In this document: positions 8,317 to 17,310 of the stretch, piece by piece
How positions within the stretch are numbered: position 1 is the stretch's first letter
Layout of the letters: each line of letters begins with the position of its first letter
NCBI GenBank assembly: GCA_900553185.1
Contig: USCT01000005.1
Span: 80,462 to 144,461, forward strand
Direction: 5' to 3'
Length of the DNA: 64,000 nt
DNA from: an uncultured Bacteroides sp.
Lineage (GTDB): Bacteria; Bacteroidota; Bacteroidia; Bacteroidales; Bacteroidaceae
Translations under genes and position numbers: made by a program
Notes under the pieces: model-generated
Database searches by the model: none
Told to the model about the DNA's origin: nothing
The model's input: only the letters and a program-made list of their open reading frames with translations

Positions 8317-9297
8317 TCACTCCTTTATCCGGAAAACCGGCGAGATAAACCATCGCTTATACATCAGCGTAGCCAGCTGATAAATGAAAAAGGCCGAAAC
8401 AAAGCCTGCCAAGGCATCAATCAGATAATGCGCCTGGATGTATACCGTTGCGCAACACAACAGGATATAGAACGGAGCCAGCACGTAAGCCAGCTTATGA
8501 TTGACACGCCAGGCCATTATCATCACAATGGTGGAGATTCCCACGTGCGAACTCGGAAAAGCTGCCGTAGGGCGTTCTCCCACTTCCTGCGAAGCCTCTA
8601 CCAGGTTGTAGAAAAAGCCGTGTTCATAACCGGGACCCGGAATCAGGTAGTCGTTATCATTGAAATAAGTACCGATAGCCGGAAAATCGCAGGCATTCAC
8701 CTTATCCATACCGATGGCCGGAAAATAGAACTGGGGTCCTGCCACCGGAACCAGGATATAGAACAAGTAGTAGATAAAAAAGGAAGTGACCAGCACGAAA
8801 CAGATTTTCTCGAACCATTCGAAACGGTTCAGGAAATAATAGACCACCACCACCAGGATCATGGGATAATAAAAGAAGTACCCCATGTTGAACGGCTCGC
8901 TGAACCAGGCGGACGGACAAAGCTTACTGAACTCCACCGAGGGCTGACACTGAAACAGCCACTGTTCCAGCTGGGCAAACACATGATCCAGGTTCGGAAA
9001 CAGGCGGTTGAATTCAAACGTATCGGGATACCAGTAAGCCAGCAGAGACATCTGTACGGCCATGCGGATAAAAGCCGTGAGCCGACAGGGAAACAACTGG
9101 TACAGGTAAATCAACCCGAACGTCAGGACAACGATACCCAGACGTTCCATCAGCATCAGCTCCGGATGATCCATCCGAGAAAATAAAATCAATATCAGAA
9201 TCGATGTCAGTGCGTTATATATCAAGCTGATACTTTCTACGGCAAACAGTCCTTTCCCACTGTGTACCCGTTCAAACAATTTTAATTCTATAGCCAT
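8317..9297 (-). CDS. PAP2-superfamily membrane phosphatase/transferase
   Basis: 326 residues, about six or seven membrane helices. The PAP2 active-site motifs are AFPSSHVG (PSSH at 248-251) and AHYLIDALAG (H290, D294), near the C-terminus, a layout also seen in inositol-phosphorylceramide synthase-like proteins. Likely a lipid phosphatase or head-group transferase in the inner membrane. It is the last gene of an operon with an SDR reductase (10-base overlap) and a cation exporter. The SDR partner hints at membrane-lipid, perhaps sphingolipid, metabolism, but this is inference. Confidence 0.8.
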   Translation of the reverse strand: MAIELKLFERVHSGKGLFAVESISLIYNALTSILILILFSRMDHPELMLMERLGIVVLTFGLIYLYQLFPCRLTAFIRMAVQMSLLAYWYPDTFEFNRLFPNLDHVFAQLEQWLFQCQPSVEFSKLCPSAWFSEPFNMGYFFYYPMILVVVVYYFLNRFEWFEKICFVLVTSFFIYYLFYILVPVAGPQFYFPAIGMDKVNACDFPAIGTYFNDNDYLIPGPGYEHGFFYNLVEASQEVGERPTAAFPSSHVGISTIVMIMAWRVNHKLAYVLAPFYILLCCATVYIQAHYLIDALAGFVSAFFIYQLATLMYKRWFISPVFRIKE

Positions 9298-10298
9298 CCC
9301 TCTTTCTTATACCAAGCAATTATTTCTTTGACTCCTCTCTCCAAAGGGTACTCCGGACGGTACCTCAATTCTTTTTCCAGCGGCGTAATGTCACACCGCC
9401 AGTTGCGTTGTCTCATGATTTTATATTTGTCACAATTCAGCGTACTCGGCTTGCGAAGCAGTTTCGCGATGTTTTCCGAAACGAACGAAATCACTTTCAG
9501 CAACCACAACGGACAGATGAAACGAATCATCCAGGGATTTCCCAGTTCCTTCCGTATCAGATCCGAGAACGTACGGCTGCTGTATACGCCACCGTCCGTC
9601 ACGAAATAAGACCTGCGGACTACCTGTTTGCCGATAGCCAGGTAAATGGCCTGTACCAGGTCTTTCACAAAGACAAAGGTCAGGTCCTGCCGCCGGAAAC
9701 CGGCCATGAAATCCACATGACTCCGGATAGACTTCGCCATCAGAAAATAATCCCGCTCCCGGGGACCGTATACACCCGTAGGCCGGAAAATGACATACGG
9801 AAAGTCCTTTAAAGAAGCCAGGTATTCTTCCGTATGCAACTTGCTCAGGCCGTATGCCGTGTCAGGTTTCGGAATATCGGTTTCTGCAATGGGTTGATAA
9901 TCTTTCTCATGAACCGGACCGAATACACTCAGCGAACTGAGATACAGGAATTGCTCCGGAACCATGTTCAGACGTTGCAGGGTTTCGATGAACAGACGGG
10001 TAGCCCAGTAATTACCCATTTCGAAATCGGCCTTATCCAGACACTTGGTCACCCCGGCACAATGAATGATATAGTCCCATCCACCGTGCTGAAGCTTGTG
10101 TTTCTTCAATTGTTCTTCCAGATGCGTACTGTCCGTAAAATCCAGTTCCGCAAACCGGATCCGGCTGTCCTGCAAGTATTTGCGGCTACTTCGTTTCCGT
10201 ACGCCGGCCCATACCTGGAATCCGCGCTCCAGTCCTCCTTCTACCAGGAAACTACCGATAAAGCCACTGGAACCCGTGACCAATATTTTTTTTGCCAT
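9288..10298 (-). CDS. Extended SDR, NAD-dependent epimerase/reductase
   Basis: 336 residues. The Rossmann nucleotide site GSSGFIG is at residues 8-14; YGLSK supplies the catalytic Tyr and Lys at about residues 170-174. Overall layout is that of dihydroflavonol reductase/3-beta-hydroxysteroid dehydrogenase-like extended SDRs. The substrate is unknown. It starts 4 bases after the CDF exporter stop and overlaps the PAP2 gene, so the three are co-translated. Bacterial ceramide reductase candidates come from this superfamily, which with the PAP2 neighbour makes a lipid substrate plausible. Confidence 0.8.
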   Translation of the reverse strand: MAKKILVTGSSGFIGSFLVEGGLERGFQVWAGVRKRSSRKYLQDSRIRFAELDFTDSTHLEEQLKKHKLQHGGWDYIIHCAGVTKCLDKADFEMGNYWATRLFIETLQRLNMVPEQFLYLSSLSVFGPVHEKDYQPIAETDIPKPDTAYGLSKLHTEEYLASLKDFPYVIFRPTGVYGPRERDYFLMAKSIRSHVDFMAGFRRQDLTFVFVKDLVQAIYLAIGKQVVRRSYFVTDGGVYSSRTFSDLIRKELGNPWMIRFICPLWLLKVISFVSENIAKLLRKPSTLNCDKYKIMRQRNWRCDITPLEKELRYRPEYPLERGVKEIIAWYKKEGWL

Positions 10299-10302
10299 AG
10301 CA

Positions 10303-11205
10303 TTATTTTTCAGGTTCTACATGAATATTTATGTAAGTCTGCGCACCGTATGCTTCTTTCAACTTATGTTCTATCAGACTGGCCTTGTCGTGTGCTTCCC
10401 GCAAAGGCATATCACCGTTCATGCGGACATGCATCTCGATGGCGTAATGGCTTCCAATCCGGCGCGTACGCAAATGATGCGGCTGCGAAACACCCTCCTG
10501 GGAAAGAACAATATCCGTAATTTCCTGTTCTACCTCATCCGGTAAGGAGCGTTCCAACAGTTCATCAATGCAAGGTTTCAACTGCTTGATAGCTACCTGA
10601 ATAATGAAGAAACTGACTATTACGGCAGCCAGCGGATCGAGTACCCTCCAGTTTTCTCCCAACAAGATTGCGCCTCCGATACCTACGGCCGTACCTATGG
10701 ACGAAAAGGCGTCGCTCCGGTGGTGCCAGGCATTGGCTACTACCGCCGGACTTTCATATCGCCGACCGATGATCCGTGTATAACGGAAGATCCACTCTTT
10801 CAAAACGATGGAAATAATAGCGGCGGCCAGAGCCACCCATCCCGGAGAGCTCAGTTTTTCTCCGTTCAGGAATGCAATGATTTGTTCGATACCGCTCCAG
10901 CAAATGCCGACACCTACCACCAGCAAGGCTGCTCCGATAATCAGCGTTGCCAGTGTTTCATACTTGCCATGTCCGTAATCATGTCCTTTATCTTCCGGTT
11001 TGCTGGAAATACGGACAAAAACCAGCACCACAACATCTGTAGCCAAATCAGACAACGAATGAACCGCATCGGCAATCATCGCCGAGCTATGTCCCAAAAA
11101 ACCTGCAATAAACTTGCAAACTACCAGCAAGATATTTACCACACTTCCCAGAAGTGTAACCTTGTAAATCTCACGTTCACGACGCGAAGCAGTATTTTCT
11201 AACAT
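10303..11205 (-). CDS. Cation diffusion facilitator (CDF) metal exporter
   Basis: 300 residues, six predicted membrane helices and a cytoplasmic C-terminal ferredoxin-like domain (about 210-300). The metal-transport residues of the family are in DAVHSLSD (H49, D53) and HHRSDAFSS (H161, D165). CDF proteins export Zn2+, Fe2+, Mn2+ or Co2+ in exchange for protons; the HxxxD pair favours zinc, but specificity is not proven. First gene of the operon ending with the PAP2 gene, transcribed from the box at 11231. Confidence 0.87.
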   Translation of the reverse strand: MLENTASRREREIYKVTLLGSVVNILLVVCKFIAGFLGHSSAMIADAVHSLSDLATDVVVLVFVRISSKPEDKGHDYGHGKYETLATLIIGAALLVVGVGICWSGIEQIIAFLNGEKLSSPGWVALAAAIISIVLKEWIFRYTRIIGRRYESPAVVANAWHHRSDAFSSIGTAVGIGGAILLGENWRVLDPLAAVIVSFFIIQVAIKQLKPCIDELLERSLPDEVEQEITDIVLSQEGVSQPHHLRTRRIGSHYAIEMHVRMNGDMPLREAHDKASLIEHKLKEAYGAQTYINIHVEPEK

Positions 11206-11230
11206 ATTACATTCAATTTTAAAGAATGTG

Positions 11231-11238
11231 CAAAGATA
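11231..11238 (-). promoter_or_regulatory. -7 box of the CDF-SDR-PAP2 operon
   Basis: TATCTTTG on the minus strand, 26 bases before the CDF start codon. Confidence 0.65.
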
Positions 11239-11339
11239 ATAGATTTTCTATTTGCGGTCTGAAAATAAAAGAATGAAATAGCATATTATTGCATTTATTT
11301 TACTTACTTTGTAAGTACAAACTTTTAAAAAGGAACGAC

Positions 11340-13586
11340 ATGGCTAAAAAGAAAAAAGAAAAAAAAGGCGGAAAACGCATGAAGAAAAAAGAGCTGGTAG
11401 AACTGCTTATCAGCTACATCCGCACCAAGCCGAATGAAGCATTCAGCCTCAAACAGTTGTTTCAGGGACTTAAATTGACCACGCATCCCGTAAAAATGCT
11501 CTGTACAGACATTGTACAGGACATGGTTGAAGATAATTTTCTCATCGAAGTAGAAAAAGGCAAATACAAACTTAATGACAAGGGACAAATCCTGACAGGT
11601 ACTTTCCAGCGCAAGAGCAACGGAAAGAATTCCTTCATCCCCGATGACGGAGGAGAACCGATATTCATTGCAGAACGAAATTCGGCCCACGCCATGAACA
11701 ACGACAAGGTAAAGGTAGCCTTGTGCGCCAAGCGCAAGAAGAAAAACCTGGAAGGACAAGTCATCGAAATCCTGGAACGTGCCAATACAACCTTTGTCGG
11801 AACGCTGAAGGTCAGCAAGAACTACGCATTCCTGCTGACAGAAACCAGTACACTGGCAAACGATATATTTATTCCCAAAGACAAGCTGAAAGGCGGTAAG
11901 GACGGAGACAAGGCCGTTGTGAAAATCACGGAATGGCCCGAAGAAGCCAAGAATCCGTTTGGCGCCGTTATCGACATTCTCGGCAAGGCCGGCGAAAACA
12001 CCACGGAAATGCATGCCATCCTGGCCGAATACGGATTGCCTTATACCTATCCGCAACAGGTAGAGGCAGCCGCCGAGAAAATTCCGGCAGAAATAACCGC
12101 AGAAGATTATGCCGAACGAGAAGATTTCCGGGATGTGGTGACCTTTACCATCGACCCGAAAGACGCCAAGGATTTCGACGACGCACTTTCCATCCGCCCG
12201 TTAAAACCCGGACTGTGGGAAGTGGGAGTACACATCGCCGATGTTTCCCATTACGTAAAAGAAGAAAGCATCATCGACAAGGAAGCTGTCAAACGCGCCA
12301 CTTCCGTCTATCTGGTAGACCGTACCATCCCGATGTTGCCGGAACGTCTGTGTAATTTTATCTGCTCACTACGTCCGGATGAAGAGAAACTGGCCTATTC
12401 GGTTATCTTTACCATGAACGAAGCTGCCGAAGTGAAGGATTACCGCATCAGGCACACCGTCATCAAATCGAACCGCCGGTTTACATACGAAGAAGTACAG
12501 CAGACCATCGAGACCGGAGAAGGTGAATACAAAGAAGAGATACTGACTCTGAACAAACTGGCACAGATACTGCGGGAAAAACGAATGGCCAACGGTTCTA
12601 TCAACTTCGACCGTTGTGAGGTGAAATTCGAAATCGACGAAACCGGAAAACCGATCAGCGTCTACTTCAAGGTCTCCAAGGAAGCCAACAAGCTCGTGGA
12701 AGAATTCATGCTGCTAGCCAACCGTACCGTGGCCGAACACATCGGAAAAGTTCCTAAAAACAAAAAACCGAAAGTACTGCCCTACCGTATCCACGACCTG
12801 CCCGATCCGGACAAGCTGGACAATCTGAGCCAGTTTATCGCACGTTTCGGCTACAAGATTCGCACAGGAGGCAGCAAGACAGAAGTTTCAAAATCCATCA
12901 ACCGACTGCTGGCCGACATCAACGGAAAGAAAGAACAGAACCTGATTGAAACGGTATCGCTGCGCGCCATGCAGAAAGCACGTTATTCCATCTACAATAT
13001 CGGACACTACGGACTGGCCTTCGACTATTATACCCACTTCACATCGCCCATCCGCCGTTATCCGGACCTGATGGTACACCGTCTGCTGACCCGTTACCTG
13101 GCCGGAGGACGTACCGCCCAACCCGACAAGTACGAAACACTCTGCGAACATTGCTCGGCCATGGAACAGACAGCCGCAAGCGCCGAACGGGCTTCCGTGA
13201 AATACAAACAGGTAGAATTCATGGGTGACCGGATCGGTAATGTATACGATGGAGTCATTTCCGGTGTAACCGAATGGGGCCTCTACGTAGAAATCAACGA
13301 AAACAAGTGCGAGGGCATGATTTCCATGCGCGATCTGGGAAACGATTACTACGAGTTCGATGAAAAGAATTATTGCCTGATCGGACGACGTCATCACCAG
13401 AAGTTCAGCTTGGGTGATCCTGTCAAGATTAAAGTAGCAAGAGCCAACCTGGAAAAGAAACAGCTGGATTTCGTTCTGGCAGACAATGTCCTGATACAAG
13501 ATACGCCAGAGAATACAAAGCCTCAGCCCGCCAAACCGGCAAGATCGAACAGCCGGCAGCGGAAAAGTTCATTGAAAAAACGCTGA
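11340..13586 (+). CDS. rnr: Ribonuclease R
   Basis: Processive 3'-5' exoribonuclease of the RNB family that degrades structured RNA. 748 residues from the ATG at 11340, preceded by AGGAAC; the upstream frame to 11289 is not needed. Order: lysine-rich N-terminus, winged-helix domain (about 12-75), two cold-shock/OB domains (about 80-240), the RNB catalytic domain with DPKDAKDFDDALS (about 272-284, metal-binding aspartates), the S1 domain (about 635-715) and a basic tail. A very strong terminator follows. Confidence 0.95.
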   Translation: MAKKKKEKKGGKRMKKKELVELLISYIRTKPNEAFSLKQLFQGLKLTTHPVKMLCTDIVQDMVEDNFLIEVEKGKYKLNDKGQILTGTFQRKSNGKNSFIPDDGGEPIFIAERNSAHAMNNDKVKVALCAKRKKKNLEGQVIEILERANTTFVGTLKVSKNYAFLLTETSTLANDIFIPKDKLKGGKDGDKAVVKITEWPEEAKNPFGAVIDILGKAGENTTEMHAILAEYGLPYTYPQQVEAAAEKIPAEITAEDYAEREDFRDVVTFTIDPKDAKDFDDALSIRPLKPGLWEVGVHIADVSHYVKEESIIDKEAVKRATSVYLVDRTIPMLPERLCNFICSLRPDEEKLAYSVIFTMNEAAEVKDYRIRHTVIKSNRRFTYEEVQQTIETGEGEYKEEILTLNKLAQILREKRMANGSINFDRCEVKFEIDETGKPISVYFKVSKEANKLVEEFMLLANRTVAEHIGKVPKNKKPKVLPYRIHDLPDPDKLDNLSQFIARFGYKIRTGGSKTEVSKSINRLLADINGKKEQNLIETVSLRAMQKARYSIYNIGHYGLAFDYYTHFTSPIRRYPDLMVHRLLTRYLAGGRTAQPDKYETLCEHCSAMEQTAASAERASVKYKQVEFMGDRIGNVYDGVISGVTEWGLYVEINENKCEGMISMRDLGNDYYEFDEKNYCLIGRRHHQKFSLGDPVKIKVARANLEKKQLDFVLADNVLIQDTPENTKPQPAKPARSNSRQRKSSLKKR

Positions 13587-13625
13587 AAACCCGTTTAAAA
13601 ACAACTTAAATCACGTTTAAAACAG

Positions 13626-13669
13626 CGTCCACAGACTTCCCCCGTACGGGAAAAAGTCTGTGGACGTTT
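13626..13669. terminator. Bidirectional terminator after rnr
   Basis: Thirteen-base perfect stem (13626-13638 with 13654-13666) with T-rich tail. The minus-strand frame at 13671 stops just before it. Confidence 0.88.
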
Positions 13670-13670
13670 C

Positions 13671-13804
13671 TCATTTTACTCTTCTGTTCAACTGATTGTT
13701 CGCCTTTTCGGGACGTGATTTTCCAACACGCTTCCCGCTGGCTTTCTTTTTTCCCGCCTGCTTCGCTTTAAAGGCAAACGGATTCTTTTTATTTATTTCC
13801 CTCA
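13671..13804 (-). CDS. Small lysine/arginine-rich protein, 44 residues, unknown function
   Basis: Starts at the ATG at 13804 (MREINKKNPF) and ends in NNQLNRRVK. About one third of residues are Lys or Arg and there is no membrane segment, suggesting nucleic-acid binding. It begins 26 bases after the stop of the haem lipoprotein gene and its stop is placed directly before the terminator, which supports a real last gene of that operon. I do not recognise the family. A longer frame from 13865 would overlap the upstream gene. Confidence 0.45.
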
Positions 13805-13830
13805 TAAAAACAACTGATTTTTCTGCATCA

Positions 13831-15303
13831 TTATTTTCCCAGTGTAACAGGAATACCGGGCTCACGGGAAACCTCCGCTACTTCACGCTGATCCAAATCC
13901 ACTTTTCCTTTCACCAGCTCCGGAATATTGAAGGAATACATAAAACGCCGGTAAAAATCCGGAGATTCCTGAGGAACAACAAAAGGCTTGCTGCACACCC
14001 CGTTTTTATCAATATGTACCAGATGAGGATGTGTATACAGGCCGTCTATACGGCGGCTGCTGAAAACCATCCAACGACTGTTACTGCTCCACGAATGATA
14101 GCTTTCTACATCGTTGCTGTTGGCTGTCGCCATCGGAACAAATTTCCGGGTACGCAGATCCAGCAAATATAAATCGGCATCCTTGTGCCAAATAGAAAAA
14201 TTGCCATAGGCAGAAGCCGTAAAGACCAGGAATCGTCCGTCTGGAGAAATACGCGGAAACGATACGCTCTTCTTCTCCTTTTCCGCCTGGAACAACGTAT
14301 CTACCTGATGGCCGAAAGTACGGCTGCCTGCATCAAAACCGACCGCACACAGGTTGTATCTGACCTGTTCAAAATCAGAAGGCATCGGACGGGCAGCCGC
14401 CGAAGAGAAATAAAGTGTCTTCCCATCCGGTGAAAATGCCGGAAAAGTTTCAAAGGCTCCGGAAGAGAACAATAATGAATCCGTAACTACTTCATGCTTA
14501 TCCACATCATACACCACTACATCCGAGGCCAGATCGTATACTTCTATCCGATTGGGATGATTGATATGAAAAGCCTGACGGGTCTGGTTCACAGAAAAAG
14601 CGACAAACCGGCCGGACGGATGCCAGGACGGATAAACCAGCGTCTGAATATTCTTATTTACCTTGGTATCCAGTTTCTCCACCTTACCGTCGTGAGACAG
14701 ATACGTTCCTCCCAGTCTGGCACGCATGTGAAACAACATTTCCGACGGATCCTGTGCCCTGAACGAATGACAATTCATGCAATTATGCTGAGTATTTTCG
14801 TTGGTCAGAACTGGAGTTTGCCTGAAACCTGTCAGATCGCGCTGATAAATTCCCATCGTATTCCATAATTCATACCCCGGCTCTATCAGACGATAAACCA
14901 GATACGGATCTACCGCATCGGACGAAACATGCCAGTCAAACGGTTGATAAACCTGCCATTTACCCTGCTTCCTGACATATACCGTTACCTTCAGATCCTT
15001 TCCGACAGCCGCTTTCATCAAACGCTTCCATCCTTTTTCAGGAATTCTGAATCCGTTATCTTCTGAAGCAACGACCAGTTTCTCCTTTTCACAGGAAATG
15101 ACTGCCACCGCTTCGGATTTTTCGGCCGAAGTCAGTTCAAAACGCAAGGGAGCGATATTTGCCGGAATGGTCACATCCAGGTAATCCGGAAAAATAACAG
15201 GCTTTTCCGATAAGACCTGTTCAGCCACCGGTTCAGACAATGTACACCCTTCCCCCACAAACACTACGAGGAAGACCAGCAAAGGGATGATTCTATTTAA
15301 CAT
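13831..15303 (-). CDS. TolB-like beta-propeller lipoprotein with a c-type haem motif
   Basis: 490 residues. A lipobox ends at C20 (VFVGEGC). A single CMNCH motif (C175, C178, H179) fits covalent haem c attachment. From about residue 215 the sequence shows propeller blades typical of TolB/WD40-like folds (YPSWHPSGRFVAFS, FPAFSPDGKTLYFS, FPRISPDGRFLVFT, YHSWSSNSRWMVFS). It lies 8 bases after the DUF6057 gene, so the two are an operon, also followed by the small basic ORF. Related Bacteroidales proteins are annotated as cytochrome c biogenesis-like, but no function is known. An outer-membrane or periplasmic electron carrier or sensor is an inference. Confidence 0.75.
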   Translation of the reverse strand: MLNRIIPLLVFLVVFVGEGCTLSEPVAEQVLSEKPVIFPDYLDVTIPANIAPLRFELTSAEKSEAVAVISCEKEKLVVASEDNGFRIPEKGWKRLMKAAVGKDLKVTVYVRKQGKWQVYQPFDWHVSSDAVDPYLVYRLIEPGYELWNTMGIYQRDLTGFRQTPVLTNENTQHNCMNCHSFRAQDPSEMLFHMRARLGGTYLSHDGKVEKLDTKVNKNIQTLVYPSWHPSGRFVAFSVNQTRQAFHINHPNRIEVYDLASDVVVYDVDKHEVVTDSLLFSSGAFETFPAFSPDGKTLYFSSAAARPMPSDFEQVRYNLCAVGFDAGSRTFGHQVDTLFQAEKEKKSVSFPRISPDGRFLVFTASAYGNFSIWHKDADLYLLDLRTRKFVPMATANSNDVESYHSWSSNSRWMVFSSRRIDGLYTHPHLVHIDKNGVCSKPFVVPQESPDFYRRFMYSFNIPELVKGKVDLDQREVAEVSREPGIPVTLGK

Positions 15304-15311
15304 AATCTTTT

Positions 15312-17084
15312 TTATTTGGTAAACATGTAATAAAACCAGAATGTATCTTGATACGAATTCTGTAACCGATACGCCAGATTAGGTTCTCTCTGATACGTGG
15401 CAACCAGTCTGCCATATTCCTTAAACCGTTCGGCTACTTCCTCCGTTACTCCGTACGAAGCCCATAAATCCGGTTCATCGGCATGCAGCAAGACCCACGC
15501 TTCCTGAAAAGCCCGTGGAAGAGAAAAGACAGCAGCTTCCTGTTTCTTAAAGACCACCAGTTCCTCAAAGGCCTTCAAGTCTTTGCACAACAGACAGATC
15601 GCTCCGTAATACTGAAACGCCGGCTGATAATCGGGGTTTGAACAAACTATCTGAAACTGATCAAGCGCGGCCTTCTGCGGATTTGTCAGTCCCGATGTAT
15701 GAGCGACACAAGCTTGTCGGGACCCCAGATCCGGATCCTGAGCTACCCGTTCCGGATGATCCAGAAAACGCCGGTAACTTCCGGCTGCCTCGGCATAGCC
15801 CCATGTCTCTTCCAATAAGGAAATATATTTCTCGGCTACCCGGTAATTCCCATAAATCAGGTTCGTCTGAACCAGACGCAACAAAAGGCGCGGATTTACC
15901 GCATGCTCTGAAGCAATCATCCCTTCGAACGCCATTTCCTGTGCCAATGCAATGTTCCCCATCTGATAATAGACATCACTCAGCAACATGGATGCATTGA
16001 CCGATTTATTCCAGGAAACGACGATTCCCAGCCTTCCGCATTGCGGATAACGGAACAATTCATCGCCTAATTTTCCCAAATGCGATAATGCCAGATTCTG
16101 ATAACACGCATGCAGGGCATTTTGTCCGGCACGCAGGTCGGGGTAATCAAGAATCTGTTGCCATTGTCCCGTACGGCTATAGTAATCAAGCACCTTTATC
16201 TCGTAATTTTTCGGTGCATTGTAATGACTCACTCCCTGATGAAAGATACAGGCCAGCACAAGAAGCTGTACCCCGGCAAAAGTCCATCGCTTCCATCCGG
16301 ACAGGACTTTCCGGTTCTTATGCAACAGACAAATGGCCAGCACGTTCAGAATGACAAATATTGCGGGCAAATAATTTACTTTCTGCGAAGGAAGCAATGC
16401 GTGATAATATGCATCGGGAGAAACCAGCAAACGCCATTCTCCTCCTATTCCCGTCTCGTACAAAATAAAAGGCAGACTGAATCCCCATGGAAGCAGCAAA
16501 AGACTCCACCATTTAAACCGGTTTCTCCAATAAAAAATTTCCAAAAGGACTACAGCCGGTACCATCCATAATAGATGAGGACCTGCTACGTAATAACCGG
16601 CCCATGCCATAACAGCACCGTATGCACACCGCCAGACGAAGGAGTTAATCCGCACATATCCATTCAAGCAGGCAACACCGATCAATAGGCTCAACAAACC
16701 GTCCAGGTGATAATTGAAGTCTACACAGGCCCATACAGAGCAAATACCCGGCAAAAGATACAACAGAGGAAATGGCAGTTCAGAAGCGCTTCGCTTCCAC
16801 ATTCCATAAAGCAATACGCTCATTACCGTAACCAGCAGACCAACCAGCAAGGGTCCCACATAAGGTATCTTAAAAAACTGAATGGCAAAAGCCGCCAGAT
16901 AAGCGGCTCCACCTCCTATATGCGACCAGGAATCTATAAAATATTCCTGACTGAAACGGAACAGACTGAACTGTTCCTGATAAAAGAAATTATAAGACAG
17001 AAAAGACTGGAGATAGGCAGTAATCAATACAAAAAATAAAATCCAGCTTCCCTTGCTTATTACATGTTTTTTCAGGGCATCCAT
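15312..17084 (-). CDS. DUF6057-like polytopic membrane protein with TPR-like C-terminus
   Basis: 590 residues. About eight to ten hydrophobic helices occupy residues 15-300; the C-terminal ~280 residues are soluble helical repeats resembling tetratricopeptides (SQVYYQMGNIALAQEMAFEG-like pairs). No catalytic motif recognised. It is the first gene of the operon with the haem-propeller lipoprotein, and this pairing recurs in Bacteroides genomes as far as I recall. Likely a membrane scaffold or assembly factor for its partner; function unknown. Confidence 0.7.
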   Translation of the reverse strand: MDALKKHVISKGSWILFFVLITAYLQSFLSYNFFYQEQFSLFRFSQEYFIDSWSHIGGGAAYLAAFAIQFFKIPYVGPLLVGLLVTVMSVLLYGMWKRSASELPFPLLYLLPGICSVWACVDFNYHLDGLLSLLIGVACLNGYVRINSFVWRCAYGAVMAWAGYYVAGPHLLWMVPAVVLLEIFYWRNRFKWWSLLLLPWGFSLPFILYETGIGGEWRLLVSPDAYYHALLPSQKVNYLPAIFVILNVLAICLLHKNRKVLSGWKRWTFAGVQLLVLACIFHQGVSHYNAPKNYEIKVLDYYSRTGQWQQILDYPDLRAGQNALHACYQNLALSHLGKLGDELFRYPQCGRLGIVVSWNKSVNASMLLSDVYYQMGNIALAQEMAFEGMIASEHAVNPRLLLRLVQTNLIYGNYRVAEKYISLLEETWGYAEAAGSYRRFLDHPERVAQDPDLGSRQACVAHTSGLTNPQKAALDQFQIVCSNPDYQPAFQYYGAICLLCKDLKAFEELVVFKKQEAAVFSLPRAFQEAWVLLHADEPDLWASYGVTEEVAERFKEYGRLVATYQREPNLAYRLQNSYQDTFWFYYMFTK

Positions 17085-17122
17085 CGGGATTCTTTAAGTT
17101 TTTCAATTATTCATTAAGCCTT

Positions 17123-17130
17123 CAAAGGTA
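17123..17130 (-). promoter_or_regulatory. -7 box of the DUF6057/haem lipoprotein operon
   Basis: TACCTTTG on the minus strand, 38 bases before the start codon at 17084. Confidence 0.65.
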
Positions 17131-17279
17131 TAAAAGATTCATCAAGAATCATGAAGTACCGGCAAAAAAATAACAGACCTGCATTTCGAAACGACTTCTC
17201 ATTCCATAAACAATTCCGAATGTTCACACGTCAGACATACATTTTTATGCCAGAAAAACTTAATGCACCATTTTTTTCT

Positions 17280-17287
17280 TACCTTTG
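17280..17287 (+). promoter_or_regulatory. -7 box of the serine acetyltransferase gene
   Basis: TACCTTTG; its position excludes the longer frame from 17263 and fixes the start at 17311. Confidence 0.7.
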
Positions 17288-17310
17288 CAGATTATCAGAA
17301 AGAAACGATT

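Noticed and set aside
8260..9186. 308-residue plus-strand frame
   Set aside because: Antisense to the PAP2 gene, whose active-site motifs are intact.
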